64,000 nt of DNA from Chara braunii (Eukaryota; Streptophyta; Charophyceae; Charales; Characeae), in the NCBI GenBank assembly GCA_003427395.1, contig BFEA01000643.1:140342-204341 (forward strand), written 5' to 3'. Below the pieces are notes generated by a model. That model was not told the origin of the DNA, ran no database searches, and saw only the letters and a list, made by a program, of their open reading frames with translations. Numbering within the stretch: the first letter of the stretch is position 1; each line of letters starts with the position of its first letter. Shown piece after piece: positions 10,017 through 20,600 of this stretch. A program made the position numbers and the translations under genes.

Positions 10017-12832
10017 TTAGTATCCAATGGAAGATAGGACCTCAACAGCCTCGGGTCCAAAGCTATTACCAAAATGCCGGAAGGTGGAGTGCAGCAGTCT
10101 CGAAGGGTAACCTCTAAGCAGCAACTCTCTTCTCACTGCCAGAACTGTCTCCCGTTGTCCCCAATAATCTGAGGTGAGCTGAAAGAGTCTATGCAAAGTA
10201 CTCAAGATAGAACCCACCTTAGCTCTCTTGCAAGAGTATGAATCGAATCCTGGAAGCTACCAAATACCAGCTTACCCGAATCCCAAATACAAGTTGCGTT
10301 TTTGACATGTGTCACTGTGTGAACCATCAAACCATGCTTGTAAACATCAATCCCAGCGAATACCCAGTGATCTGAGTCATCATCCGTCCTAACCAGACGC
10401 AGGACCTTACCATAGCAGTTGTGAAACTCACGTAAAATGCGCGCAGCGCCAACCCCCTCATCCTTATCTAACACTGCAATGAAAATGGTCACGTCGTCAA
10501 TGATCCTGAATCCCTCAACTAGACGACGATCCCTGCCAAGTGAGGATAGAAATCTCCATTCAAGGAAGGCCAACAACATACAAGCTAGTGGGCAACTAGA
10601 TGATTTGCCCATAGGTACGCCAACTACCTGTCTGAGCAACTGGCCCCTCGAGAAAATGAAGGCAAATGCTAAATCAAAATGTACCATATCCCTTATCGCT
10701 GAAAGATTAACCATGATACATTCATCCCGAGAGCCTCCATAATTCAACCACGCCTTCCGTCCTCTCTTAGAGACCTTGACACCCTTACAACCTTCACCAC
10801 GAAAATAGGCCAAGATCAAGTCCAATGCTTCCATGATATCCCCATGAGGCAACGAATGGGACATGTCTTTGATATCGAACGAGGCGGTGAGAATATCCCT
10901 TATCCCTTTTAGGATACGAAAACGTCGATCCATCTCATGCAATCCTGGAACGAAATCCATAACCGCCTTGAGATTGAAAGAGGTTCGGCAGGGTCACGTA
11001 AACAGCGAAGTATTAAGTGCCCGGGCCACACGTGCACTAGCTACCCTAGTAGGTTCTGCACATGTTGGTGAAATGGGTCGCCATCTGGTAAGATCCTTAT
11101 GTTTGGGCAACGCATACGCATTCCCAAATGTACCCGCTGGGTCCCATTTCCCAAGGGATTGAAGCCCCTTCCCTTTGAAGATTTGCTTCATTTCATTCAT
11201 GCAAATTCCATCATCACACTTTACTGTCTGAAATGACATGCCCCAGTTAAAGGTCATGAAAAGGTAGTGGCGGTACACAACCGGACACACGACTAAAGTA
11301 TCAGCAATATTGCGATCTATAGGTACACAAACAAATTTGTTAAGTCTGTCGTACCAGTAGGTGAGATCAAAGTTGCTTTCAGCAGATTCGAGCGAGCTCC
11401 AACATATTGATATATCATGTTTTGAAACCATCAAGCCTGACCTTAGATAGCTAGCAACCATCACCAGCTGCTTACCTAATTCCACCACTCCATGTTTGGG
11501 AAGAATTCGGGGAATATTCTGGGAATTCTTCAAAATTGCCGGAATCCCAGACACCGATCCAATCCGTGTAGAGACATGGTAACCCACCTTTTCCCAGGTA
11601 GGTTCACGATAGCAACAACAACCCCAATCTGCCTCGCTACTACCCCGAACAAACCGATGAAAATTCCACAGATACCGAGAAATAGGTTTGTTTTTACGCC
11701 AAACGAACCGTACCTTCTTTCGCAACAACTTCCTAATTCCTACTGGAAAAACGGAAGCCTCCAGAACACGAAGGACTAGTGCGTGAACCTTCGCCGTACT
11801 CAGCCTGTGATATAAAAACATCCGAATAATGATTCGCCTCCGGACATCCATTCCTATCTTGTTCTTAATCGCTCTAGCCAAAATTCCCCTCAAGGTAGTC
11901 CTAGTAGCTTTACCCGAGAAGTCCCGGATCGCTCTATACCATCGCGTCAGCAATCCAATCGTCGTAAACTTAAGCATACGTCGGCGCCAAGGCTGCAACA
12001 ATAAGCTACGCAGGTGCCCTTTAGAGACTTCCCTACCTCCAGGTGTGAAAACCGTAGTCCTAAGGCAAAAAAGCCCGCCCTGTTCCAACATCTGCTTTAA
12101 ATCCTTCAGAAAGAAACACGCACTCCCGATTTGCACCACAGAAAAACCAAAACATCGCCGGAGTAGAGGCCAAGTATCCGCCCACAGACAATCATTCGTA
12201 CACTCAATCCATACCTCTTTTTGTCTAAGAACCGCGGTCGAATGCGAAATGGACAACAAGCTATCATACCACTGTCCATTCCTTACACGAAACTTGAGGA
12301 CACGTTTTAGATGCACGATTACTCCCTTGCCTTTCCTCCTAACTCGGGCTGGCCTGGGTGGCCGGCGCTGAGTCCGAATTTTCTTACGGAAATTCAGAAT
12401 AGGTGAAAAATTCTTAATGAGGGATCTCTCCGCCGATTCGACTCAACAAACATCATTGAGTACCGGGACAGTGACATACTTAGACACACCAAAATGTCTC
12501 AGCCAACGATACAGCTTCGGACATACCCCAACCCCCCGTGCCTTTACTGTTCGTACGTGCTCACCCCATCGTACATATATGCCACGTACCGAGCATCCGA
12601 CATACTGAGCCTTACACCAAGGTGAAGACAACAAATAAACGACCGGCCCCGACTGCCATGTGTCCCAGTTCACATCAACCAGCAGAGAATGAAATTTGCG
12701 CATCCATACGATCTCTCCCAATATAGCTAAGGCAACAAAACATAGTGTGACACACATATCCAACAACAGCCGTGTACGCGTGGATGCCCCCAAATCCCAA
12801 GCCAACTGCCTCAGTTTCATACACTCGAGCAA
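10017..12832 (-). pseudogene. GIY-YIG endonuclease / reverse transcriptase ORF2, broken
   Basis: One frame runs from 12832 to 10202, interrupted by TGA at 12443-12445 and 10994-10996; after a frameshift near 10205-10217 it continues to 10017. From the N-terminus: GIY-YIG domain (VYLL, then YVG, RWGEH, and after the first TGA the closing E-x-x-LI-x-x-x-x-P-x-LN signature); an unassigned linker; then the reverse transcriptase with ALPKHKD..RWRPI, FDIKDM (motif A), GVPMGKSSSCPLA, FRIIDDV (motif C with the catalytic IDD), and a C-terminal RELLLRGYPSRLL block. Catalytic Asp residues are present, but the chain cannot be made without readthrough and frameshifting. Upstream, ORF1 is in the same frame, separated by TAG at 12941 and TGA near 12871, so a single ancestral frame is possible. 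Confidence 0.85.
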
Positions 12833-12940
12833 GTTAGACCATAGCCAAAAACGACAGAAGTTAGAAATTCACCTAGTCGGTGTACACTCATCATCATGAG
12901 ATGCGGGAGCCGATGATCCTGGGGTAAGAACAAACCCTTC

Positions 12941-13759
12941 CTAGCCACATTTAGTGCGCACTTCAATGATCCTGTCGATTGTGGGTGCCTTCGTGGTATA
13001 CTGCACCCCCTCATTCTTACAGATAGTCTTCAGCTGATCTTTGTTCTTGGAAATGAGCAGTTTCCTTTGCGCTTGCACAAAGGCCAAAATCCCCTCCGGT
13101 CCAGATCCTGCTGCAACCTTAGTTCGCGGCCACTCCTCCCCCATCCTAGACGATTCAGCCGCCATCGGTGCATCCTCCTCGCGGTGAAACACCGGTTGTC
13201 TAAATCTGTGTGCCTCCAATCCGGAAATCGCTTTCCCCTTGCGTTTACGCTCTCGGATCTCATATAGTTTGGCGATCTCGTCTTCAATCCCCTCCAACCC
13301 TTTACCCGCATAATCCATGTCTTCCCCCTCTTTCTCCTTTCGTACGAGAGTACAAAGAAATGGGGATCTGATTTCCTCCCTACGCACTGCATCGCGAGCA
13401 CATAGGTACTGTCTATCGATTTTTGACATAACCCTCGGTTCTATCGCCTCAGAGTTTCTCTCGATCTCTGATCTAATCAGCTCATTCATCTTCCTCCTCT
13501 CCTCGAATTCCTTTTTTCTAGCTTGTTCCTCCCTTTTCTCGGCAATCATCTGCCGGATAAACTCCCATTCTTCCGCGTCTTCCTGTGGCCGCCTTGGTGT
13601 CCAAAACCGTGACGCAAATGGAGTGTCACCTCCTCCTCCTCCCCCTCCACCTCCTCCTCCGCCCCCATTCTGGCTACCTCGGGCCGAAGGGCATTCGCGG
13701 GCGAAATGTCCGTCACCACCACAGTCAAAGCACTTACCACCTCTTCCGTTGTTCGCCAT
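12941..13759 (-). CDS. Penelope-like element ORF1: CCHC zinc knuckle, charged helix, SAP-like tail
   Basis: About 272 residues from the first ATG (13757-13759); the frame is open slightly further upstream without an ATG. A zinc knuckle C-x2-C-x4-H-x4-C (CFDCGGDGHFAREC) lies at residues 10-23, followed by a poly-glycine run, then a long Glu/Arg/Lys-rich stretch likely to form a coiled coil. The last 35 residues (KDQLKTICKNEGVQYTTKA and on) resemble a SAP DNA-binding helix pair. It is probably a nucleic-acid-binding partner of the reverse transcriptase, acting in the nucleus or the ribonucleoprotein particle. It is intact, unlike ORF2. The SAP call is by eye. Confidence 0.75.
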   Translation of the reverse strand: MANNGRGGKCFDCGGDGHFARECPSARGSQNGGGGGGGGGGGGGDTPFASRFWTPRRPQEDAEEWEFIRQMIAEKREEQARKKEFEERRKMNELIRSEIERNSEAIEPRVMSKIDRQYLCARDAVRREEIRSPFLCTLVRKEKEGEDMDYAGKGLEGIEDEIAKLYEIRERKRKGKAISGLEAHRFRQPVFHREEDAPMAAESSRMGEEWPRTKVAAGSGPEGILAFVQAQRKLLISKNKDQLKTICKNEGVQYTTKAPTIDRIIEVRTKCG

Positions 13760-14078
13760 GTATGACGACTCCAAACCCGGTTCTACAACGATCTAAGCAG
13801 GTTTGAACACATGCACTAATTCGCAATGATTAATAACTACGATTCAACGACGACCCCTCCCACGATCATACCCTAATCCTGCCTAACAATCACCCCAATC
13901 GTAGTAGCCTCCTCGTCAAAGAATATGACCACCCTGATGAGGATATCGGATTCCAACATAAACGCACATCTAAGAATAATACGGTCCATATCTAAAGCTC
14001 CCACAAAAACGTTAATACCTAGTCGTAGGTGTGGCCACCACCCAATGTGCAATCTCACTGGAGGTTGTCACGTGCATA

Positions 14079-15486
14079 AGAGTATAGATAAGAGTCCGAC
14101 AAAGACAATGTGAGCATGAGGACGGAGACAAAATGATACACCCATAAATCGCACAGTCTCGTCACGCACGCAAAACGTATCGGAACGAAGTCATCTTCTC
14201 CAAAAAACCCAACGTGAGTGAGAATAGAGCTTATCTCATAACGCACACACGAAGTATCGAAATACACGGTTAACCCTCGACGCGTTTCGTCTGCGCCATG
14301 ACACAGACTCTTCAGGAGGAAGAAGAAGAAGCAAATATGATACTACACATAGGGCCATACCTCATGCCTTGGCCCATTTTATAGCTACCCTACACCCATC
14401 TTAGGCTGCCCATCCCCTACATGATCCCGGCAGAGACCCCACTCCGACCAAAAATCATCACACCCTTTCTGGTCCCGTGACAGGCACAGTCGAAGCAGGC
14501 AAAATACGTGCAACACGAAGATCTTCAGCGGTGCCATGACGGAGGTATCAGGGTCACCTGCAACGCAAGCCCAAAAAAAACAAAGACAGGAGAATCACAG
14601 ACAAGCACAGACACAGCACAGCACCGCAAAAAAATGTGCACAAGGCACGCCACTATCCAGCCTGGTATGCGCCAGAACTTGCTGCCGAGCTGACGTGGAC
14701 ATGGCAACGATGTCCTCTCGCCATCGGCAATGGAAACTGTAACCGTAGCACAGAGTGTTCGTAAAAGAGCTCAGTTGAAGGCTCAACTTTACGACCTCAA
14801 GTCGGTGAACTGGAAATGGCAGAACTGCTGCCGCGGCGTCGGCCAAGGAAACCGAATCCAAGAACGCACGTCGAGAGAGCCGTGAGAGCTCTGTTACGAC
14901 CTCCCGTCGGTGTATACTGCCATTACGTACAACGATGAAAAGAGGATCAGCTCATGGAACACGGTCTGTATATACGAATTGTGCTGGCGCGCAGCGGTAG
15001 AGTCCCCCCGGAGGCTAGTGTGCCCTAGAAACCGTCTCCGACCAGATCGGTTACCTTTGGAAGGCTGTCCAGTGGCCATTTCTACGAGCACCGGATGTCT
15101 ACCTCCTGGATTCAGGCCAGATGCGTATGTTATGCCACAAAAGGGACTGACCCAATATTGCACAGATCGGATACCTTCCGCATGATGTTTTCTGCGTGAA
15201 TCCGATGGCCTAGGATACAGACCCCAAAATTGCCCTGATCAGTTACCTTCCGTCGGCTGCGCAATAGACTTCTGTGGGAACTCGATGTAACTACCCGTAA
15301 AGAACGGTCAGATGCACACATCATGTCCTATCAAAAAATATATATATAGCCGCCTAGGATACACAGACCCCAAAGCACAGATACCCCTCAAAAAATGCCT
15401 TGATCCTGTACGACCCCAACGGGTAAGTGTCACCGATTCCTAAGATCTCGGGCCCATAGGGCCTGCTTGGCAAATTGGCCAAGCCC
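14079..15486 (-). repeat. upstream (5') pseudo-LTR of the Penelope-like element
   Basis: A direct repeat of 8522-9986, same orientation, about 1.4 kb. It lies upstream of ORF1 on the minus strand, so it should contain the promoter and the ribozyme that trims the transcript. It retains the full ribozyme. The stretch 13760-14078 between it and ORF1 is leader sequence with no ORF I can support. Confidence 0.85.
14274..14319 (-). ncRNA. hammerhead ribozyme, Penelope type with minimal stem III
   Basis: On the minus strand, 5' to 3': CCUC (stem I), CUGAAGA (conserved CUGANGA box), GUCUG, a 10-nt loop, CAGAC (5 bp stem II), GAAA, then C-GC-GUC giving a 2 bp stem III (A-U, C-G), then GAGG closing stem I. 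The cleavage site follows GUC at 14279/14278. Every core position fits the hammerhead consensus, and very short stem III is a known trait of the ribozymes in Penelope-like elements. In the element it would cut the transcript inside the pseudo-LTR. Confidence 0.88.
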
Positions 15487-15708
15487 TTTAAATCTTAGTT
15501 TCTTTTGCCCGCGCATGAAAGAAAAAGGGAAAAAAAAGGGGTTTTGTACTGCAATGATGTCGGGCAAGGTAGTGTAGGAGGTCATGCTCACGATCTTCCT
15601 CTACACAACGCATCTTACAACAAAGATGGTCACATTCTGACACTTGCTATTTTCCTTCCTCGTTTGTTTGTTATGTGTCATCTGCCAACGAGGCAGGGCG
15701 GAATCCGT

Positions 15709-15955
15709 GATCTGCTTTAGCTGTATTTCCTCAGAGGATTGTAACCCTGATCACACTGGTACTTGGAGCCTTAGTTTTCACGGCCGAATCCGTGTTTCTG
15801 TTTCTTTTTTCTTGTTTTCTGTGTCTGGAGACTGACAATCTTAATCGATGATCTGCTCGAGCTGTGTGTTCCTCAGAGGATGGTAACCCTGATCACGTTG
15901 GCACTTAGAGGAGTGTATCCGACCATTTTCACGGCCGAATCCGTGTTTCTACTTT
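15709..15955. repeat. two-copy direct repeat of about 100-140 bp
   Basis: GATCTGCT..AGCTGT, CCTCAGAGGAT.GTAACCCTGATCAC, GGCACTT and TTTTCACGGCCGAATCCGTG recur in order at about 15709-15805 and 15851-15950. It lies between the Penelope-like element and the right end of its presumed host transposon. Confidence 0.75.
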
Positions 15956-16379
15956 TTTTTTCTTGTTTTGTGTTTATGAAACCTGACAACCTGGCCACGG
16001 GGCTGAGATGCCGTCACTGAGGGCACACTCACACTACCACTTCTAAGAATGCATACAACTGCAATCACAGCCAGAGCTTTGTTTCCTCTTTCTTGTTTCT
16101 TTGTTTTGTGAGTTTCACGGCTTCAACTTTTTTTTTTTTTTTCCTTCCCGAGAGAGTACAATAAAGAAAATGTAGTGGGACCCAGGCTCGACAAAACTCG
16201 GAGCGCAGTGAAATTCATGGTCGGCAAAAATAGGCTTGGAGGTACTAGTGGTTTAAGCATTCATGAAATCCAATTGTTTATGTTGTTTTCCTCAGATAAT
16301 AGAGATTTGAGGTAGGATCACATGGAAATAACATAGCTTCAGATGGTCCCAACTTTGAATTGGAGAGGCTCATTGAAAA

Positions 16380-16640
16380 TTCAAACAAACTCAAATAAAT
16401 TCAACTAAAAATCGTAACATTTTTCTAACCAATTCAATAAAATTCTAATAGATTCAAACAAATTCAAATATGTTAAAATAAACTCAAACAAATAAAAATA
16501 ATTTCAAACAAATTTTAATAATTTAAAATTCAATAAACTCAAATAAATTCAAATACATTCAAGTACATTCAAATACATTCAAATACATTTGAATACATTG
16601 AAATAAATTCAAACAATTCAAATACAAAAATTATAAAATT
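16380..16640. repeat. AT-rich degenerate repeat of AAATTCAAATA type
   Basis: Many imperfect 10-11 bp units such as AATTCAAATA and CATTCAAATA follow one another. No coding capacity. The stretch from 16640 to 17840 holds only short ORFs without recognisable motifs. Confidence 0.7.
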
Positions 16641-17841
16641 ATTTAATTCAATAAATTTAACACCTCAATTATTAATTCGACATGTCAGCATCCTCTGCGG
16701 ATTCTAGAACTTTACAGACTTCAACATCCAATCCTGCAGATACCAATGCATCAGCCCATGCCATCTGCTGTTCCAAAAGTCGATCTCGCGGCCCCTTCAC
16801 TTCCACAAGCTTTGCCTCCTCAATGTGATATCCCTCTCCCTATCCCTCTGAGTGGAAGACTCACCCTCCTCACCATTCCCCTTTCCCAATTTGGCATCAT
16901 AATGAAAGTCATGGCTGCTGCAGATATTGTGTTCGTTAGTACCTTCCCCCTTTTCGGGTGCAAGTTTTCGCTCCAGCCACAACAACAGGTCTGGCTATCC
17001 TCCCGACCATGCTGCATGGTCCTCTGCCCGAAAGCGGCAGATGGCTGCAAGCCTATCACCACCAATGCAAGCCGCAATTACCTGCAACTCTGACAACGAG
17101 TGTCGCTTAAGATAGGTGCATAAGCCACGCTATTGGTTATACCAATTGGACCGGGGACGCGTCCCCTGACGGAGCCTCTCAGTTCGAGCGGACGGTTGTC
17201 TGTCCTGGTGGACTCCCTGCTCCCGCGAGTACAGTTTTGCTGCGGGCAGGATTTTTTTTTTTGACCTGACTTTTACTTTGGCCTTGCTGCTATCCCGATA
17301 TCAGGAAAAATAATAGCCGGGGTCAGTAAGCCCACAAAAAAAAAGTGACCAATCTTAGTCACTGATCTTTGTTGATCGGTGGCCTGGATCATCTGCAATT
17401 CAAACTTTAGAGGCGGTTCAAATAACGCATGTGGACGAGTCTGCCCCCCACCCCCCTCCCGCTTCCAACAATCGCAGAATGTAGCTGAAATTGGATTGAA
17501 CCGGATTGGATTGAATTTGATTTGATGTCATTTCATTATGAATGCTCTCAACTGGACCAGTTTTTTTGCGTTCGGATCGCACAACATGTTTTCTTATTGG
17601 TTCATACAAGGTTGAAAAAACGATTTCTCTCGCACACATAAAAGAAATTGGACAAAAGAAGAGAGTTAACGATTCTCATTTCTCTCTCTCTTGATCTCAA
17701 CTACAAAAAAAATTAAATAAGAAAATATATATATATATATTGATAAATTATATTTGCCTAAAAAATAAATAAATTAATAAAAAAATCGGACCACGTTTCC
17801 TCCCCCGCCCCACTACGTTCTCCCAACCCTCCTTCGTTCCC

Positions 17842-17842
<1 letters not shown>

Positions 17843-17871
<29 letters not shown>
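17843..17871. repeat. (CT)n microsatellite
   Basis: About 14 CT units in a pyrimidine-rich region. Confidence 0.9.
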
Positions 17872-17872
<1 letters not shown>

Positions 17873-18164
17873 GCACACAAAAAAATCTAGAAAACAAGAG
17901 TAAATGACAAAAAAAATCGCATTACCCCGTTACCTCGTCGACATTCCCTTAACCCTTCTCCATTCTGTCGTTTCTCTGCCACCACCGACTTCCCATTATC
18001 CCTCGTCGAAGAAAAACCCAACTTGAAAGCTATGGCGCAAAACGATCACATATCGCACGCCCAAGATACCAATCTCTGTTAGCGGTAAAAGCCCGCGGCC
18101 AAAAAGAAATGTAAGAGAGTGAAGAAACTCTGTCGATAATTTGGAAGGCAGCCATATTACTTAC

Positions 18165-18321
18165 AATAATGTGTCTTGACCCTTCATCCAACTTGAGAGT
18201 GTCAAATCAAAATTCTTGCCAAGAATGTTTATGAAGTGTGCAACCTCATCTCGATCTGGAAATTTCTTAATGAAAACTGAACCTCTGCATTTCATTAAAA
18301 CTCTAAACTTTTCCTCCATTC
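18165..18321 (-). CDS. candidate internal exon, duplicated in tandem
   Basis: A 157 nt open exon with acceptor TTTTGGCAG and a strong donor GTAAGTAAT. It encodes about 52 residues including VFIKKFPDRDEVAHFINILG and SSWMKGQD. I do not recognise the family. The exon together with flanking intron sequence is duplicated immediately upstream in transcript order (18384-18540). This copy keeps an open frame and the Trp codon that is a stop in the sister copy, so it is the likelier functional exon. Confidence 0.5.
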
Positions 18322-18383
18322 CTGCCAAAACATGCAATTCAACAAAAGCACAAATGACACTCATTTAATCCAATATTACTTAC

Positions 18384-18540
18384 AATAATGTGTCTTCACC
18401 CTTCATCTAACTTGAGAGTGTCAAATCAAAATTCTTGCCAAGAATGTTTATGAAGTGTGCCACCTCATCTCGATGTAGGAATTTCTTAATGAAAACTGGA
18501 CCTCTCCATTTCATTGGAACTCTTAACTTTTCCCCCATTC
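18384..18540 (-). pseudogene. duplicated exon with in-frame stop
   Basis: An exact structural copy of the exon at 18165-18321, offset by 219 bp, with the same acceptor and donor. Where the sister has TGG (Trp, in SSWMKG) this copy has TAG. Several other substitutions change residues. If spliced in, it would truncate the protein. It is a decaying exon duplicate, or conceivably a poison exon. Confidence 0.65.
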
Positions 18541-18908
18541 CTGCCAAAACATGCAATTCAACAAAACCACAAATGACACTCATTTTATCATGTTTATGAC
18601 TTAAATCACGATTTTGAATTTGTGCTCACAATCAAACATTGTCGCACCAAACTTCAAAGATTTGAATGCATGATTATAATCGTAGCTGCTAAGGAATAAA
18701 ACTGTACATGTGAATAGTGAACATTACAGCATCAGGTTGCACCTTGTAGCTTTCAATCTACTACGATGCGAGGTGTCATAGATCTTAACACTTTCGCGGG
18801 ACTTGACTTGGACAATTGGGCGGATCACTTATCACCAGAGATCCTCACATTGAACTGCCCTGAGTCCCTGATCTTCAATTCACTACTAATTTGGTGGTAC
18901 CACATGTT

Positions 18909-19060
18909 TCATAACATGTGGCACTTGCTACACTCCATGGCCTGAGGGATAACAATACATAACACATAGAGGTTCTCAAAAATAATCTCAAACATACTGA
19001 AAGTTTTGAAACACGCATTTGACAGACGCAAATAGACTTGGAAGTGAGTTAAAAATTGAA
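18909..19060 (-). other. weak coding-like stretch
   Basis: A minus-strand frame after a possible acceptor (CTTCCAAG near 19042) reads about 43 residues with Cys-x-x-Cys near its end. Support is too thin for an exon call. Confidence 0.15.
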
Positions 19061-19120
19061 AAGTTAACACACTCAAACAAACATACATCCTGAAAAACAG
19101 ACTAAGAACAGACTTGAAAC

Positions 19121-19487
19121 CATGGTAACCGCCCAGACGTCCGGACCGGGTTCCAGACAGTCCGGTGTCCGGTGTAAGGTCCCCATGTCTGGATGGAGGC
19201 GTCTTGCGCAAAAAAAAAATAAAAAAAATGGGGCGGTCCAGGATGTTTGTCGGGTCTTAGGCGCCCCTCGAAAAATAACGAGGTGATCTTTAAGTGTCCT
19301 TTCACCCCACCGGACATAGCCTAGAGGTCAAGACACAAGACACTACAGGTTTTTGAGGTGGCGGGTTTCACACAGGCCCGAGCAATTTCAAAGNNNNNNN
19401 NNNNNNNNNNNNNNNNNNNNNNNNNNNNNNNNNNNNNNNNNNNNNNNNNNNNNNNNNNNNNNNNNNNNNNNNNNNNNNNNNNNNNNN

Positions 19488-19545
<58 letters not shown>

Positions 19546-20016
19546 TGACAATGTTGCCAGTCTGAAGACTCTGACGTTCTGAATTGAACTGCAAAGTTTG
19601 AACTTTTAAGTTATGTATGAAGTTATGAACTTAAATTACTAGATCCACAGTTCAAAGTTCAAAGTTAATCATACTTTTTTGAAGTATTTTCAAAAAAAAA
19701 TTATCTGTTTCTTTAGTTTTGTGCCTGGTTTGCACTGTTTGCAACTCTGCATATCTGCTAGCTAAATGTGGTGCTTGATTTGCTGCAAGACACATGCTTT
19801 GCTGCCTGAACTACAAAGTGCAAAGCAGCGAAGTGTCTGCTAACTTTTTTTTTTTTTTTTTTTTGGGTCCAGACATTTTTGCACCCCGGGGACCGGTCGG
19901 GACTGTCCGGTGATGTCTGGATCACCGGACAGTCCAGACCGGTCCAGACACTGGTCCGGAACACAGTTTGGAAGACAGTCCGGAAGTGTCCGATGTCCGG
20001 GTCCGGGGTTACCGTG
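19121..20016. mobile_element. non-autonomous hAT-type transposon with 8 bp target duplication
   Basis: CTTGAAAC at 19113-19120 is repeated exactly at 20017-20024. Between them the element starts CATGGTAACC and ends GGTTACCGTG, which are inverted repeats with one mismatch. Subterminal GTCCGG motifs are densely repeated at both ends (about 19138-19172 and 19890-20006). An 8 bp duplication and CA-starting ends are hallmarks of the hAT superfamily. No transposase is present. The interior contains an N gap, a (GA)n tract and a tRNA-like pol III signature near 19318-19375. Confidence 0.85.
19394..19487. other. assembly gap of 94 N
   Basis: An undetermined run directly followed by (GA)n at 19488-19542, so the gap probably reflects the microsatellite. 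ORFs reading through it are meaningless. Confidence 0.97.
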
Positions 20017-20279
20017 CTTGAAACAGACTTATATAGTGGAAGAAATACAATTTAAACAGGGTCAGGTCCACGGGTCCAAATCAAGGTTCGTCGGGATTTC
20101 AAACAGGCAAACAAACACTCTTAGGCTGAGAATTACTCAGCACGGCCTGGTAGTTTGGTTTAGACCAGATAGTGCTATGCTTTTATCTAAGCAAGTAGAG
20201 TCATACCTTTTTTGTTTCTGATTTTCAGGAATAATGTTTTGGGCAACTAACAAAAGACAGTTCTTTCGACTTGAGAGAC

Positions 20280-20600
20280 GAGTGGAATGGAGGGCAAAGG
20301 AGGTGAGGAAAAGGTATGTGGGAGGAGGTCAGTGGAAGGTCTGCTAAGGGAAGTGGGTGGAAATAGTTGAGGTGGAGGATGTGGACGTAGAGGTGGGAGA
20401 AATGGTGGCGAGAAGAACAAAAGAGGAACTAGAGGTAAGCAAAGAGGAGGTGGAGGTGGGCAAGAGGACGTGGGTGAGAGGAGTTAGGCATCAGAGCCCC
20501 GAGGAACTGGCGGCTGGATAAGGGGGACATGGTGGCAATAGGGGGGGGGAACCCTCCATGGCAGGGGGAGGGGATGGTGAAGAGGGAGAAGGTGTGAAGA
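20280..20600. repeat. purine-rich GGAGGTG-type degenerate repeat
   Basis: A strongly G/A-biased strand with many GGAGGTGG-like units, no ORF of note. It is similar in composition to 22000-22850. The stretch 20600-21160 holds nothing I can identify. Confidence 0.5.

Larger units (their letters stand above)
8522..15486 (-). mobile_element. Penelope-like retroelement with N-terminal GIY-YIG (Chlamys/Naiad-like)
   Basis: Minus-strand order is pseudo-LTR (15486-14079), untranslated leader, ORF1 with CCHC knuckle and SAP-like tail, ORF2 with GIY-YIG then reverse transcriptase, then a second pseudo-LTR (9986-8522). Penelope-like elements are known for pseudo-LTR direct repeats, hammerhead ribozymes in those repeats, and a GIY-YIG endonuclease. 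Classical members carry GIY-YIG after the reverse transcriptase, whereas the permuted Chlamys/Naiad group of green algae, protists and invertebrates carries it before, as here. Stops in ORF2 and damage in the downstream ribozyme show that this copy is inactive. It lies in what is probably an intron of the minus-strand gene(s). Confidence 0.85.
8429..16256. mobile_element. candidate DNA transposon with TTAA-flanked ends, host of the Penelope-like element
   Basis: A 14 bp block, TTAAACCACTAGTA, at 8429-8442 is repeated in perfect reverse complement at 16243-16256. Read as a TTAA target site plus an ACCACTAGTAC terminal repeat, this matches the piggyBac insertion rule (TTAA duplication). No transposase is visible. 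Almost all the internal space (8522-15486) is the Penelope-like element, leaving about 90 bp and 770 bp of host element. A GTGGGACCCAGG block occurs near both ends. The superfamily assignment is tentative. Confidence 0.35.

Noticed and set aside
11829-12371. 180-codon plus-strand frame opposite the Penelope-like RT
   Set aside because: Shadow of the coding strand; the minus-strand frame has the clear RT landmarks.
13317-13796. 159-codon plus-strand frame with poly-proline
   Set aside because: Antisense of the poly-glycine run of ORF1.
19321-19594. Frames of Ser-Leu or Arg-Glu repeats near 19.4 kb
   Set aside because: Translations of the (GA)n microsatellite and an N gap, not proteins.
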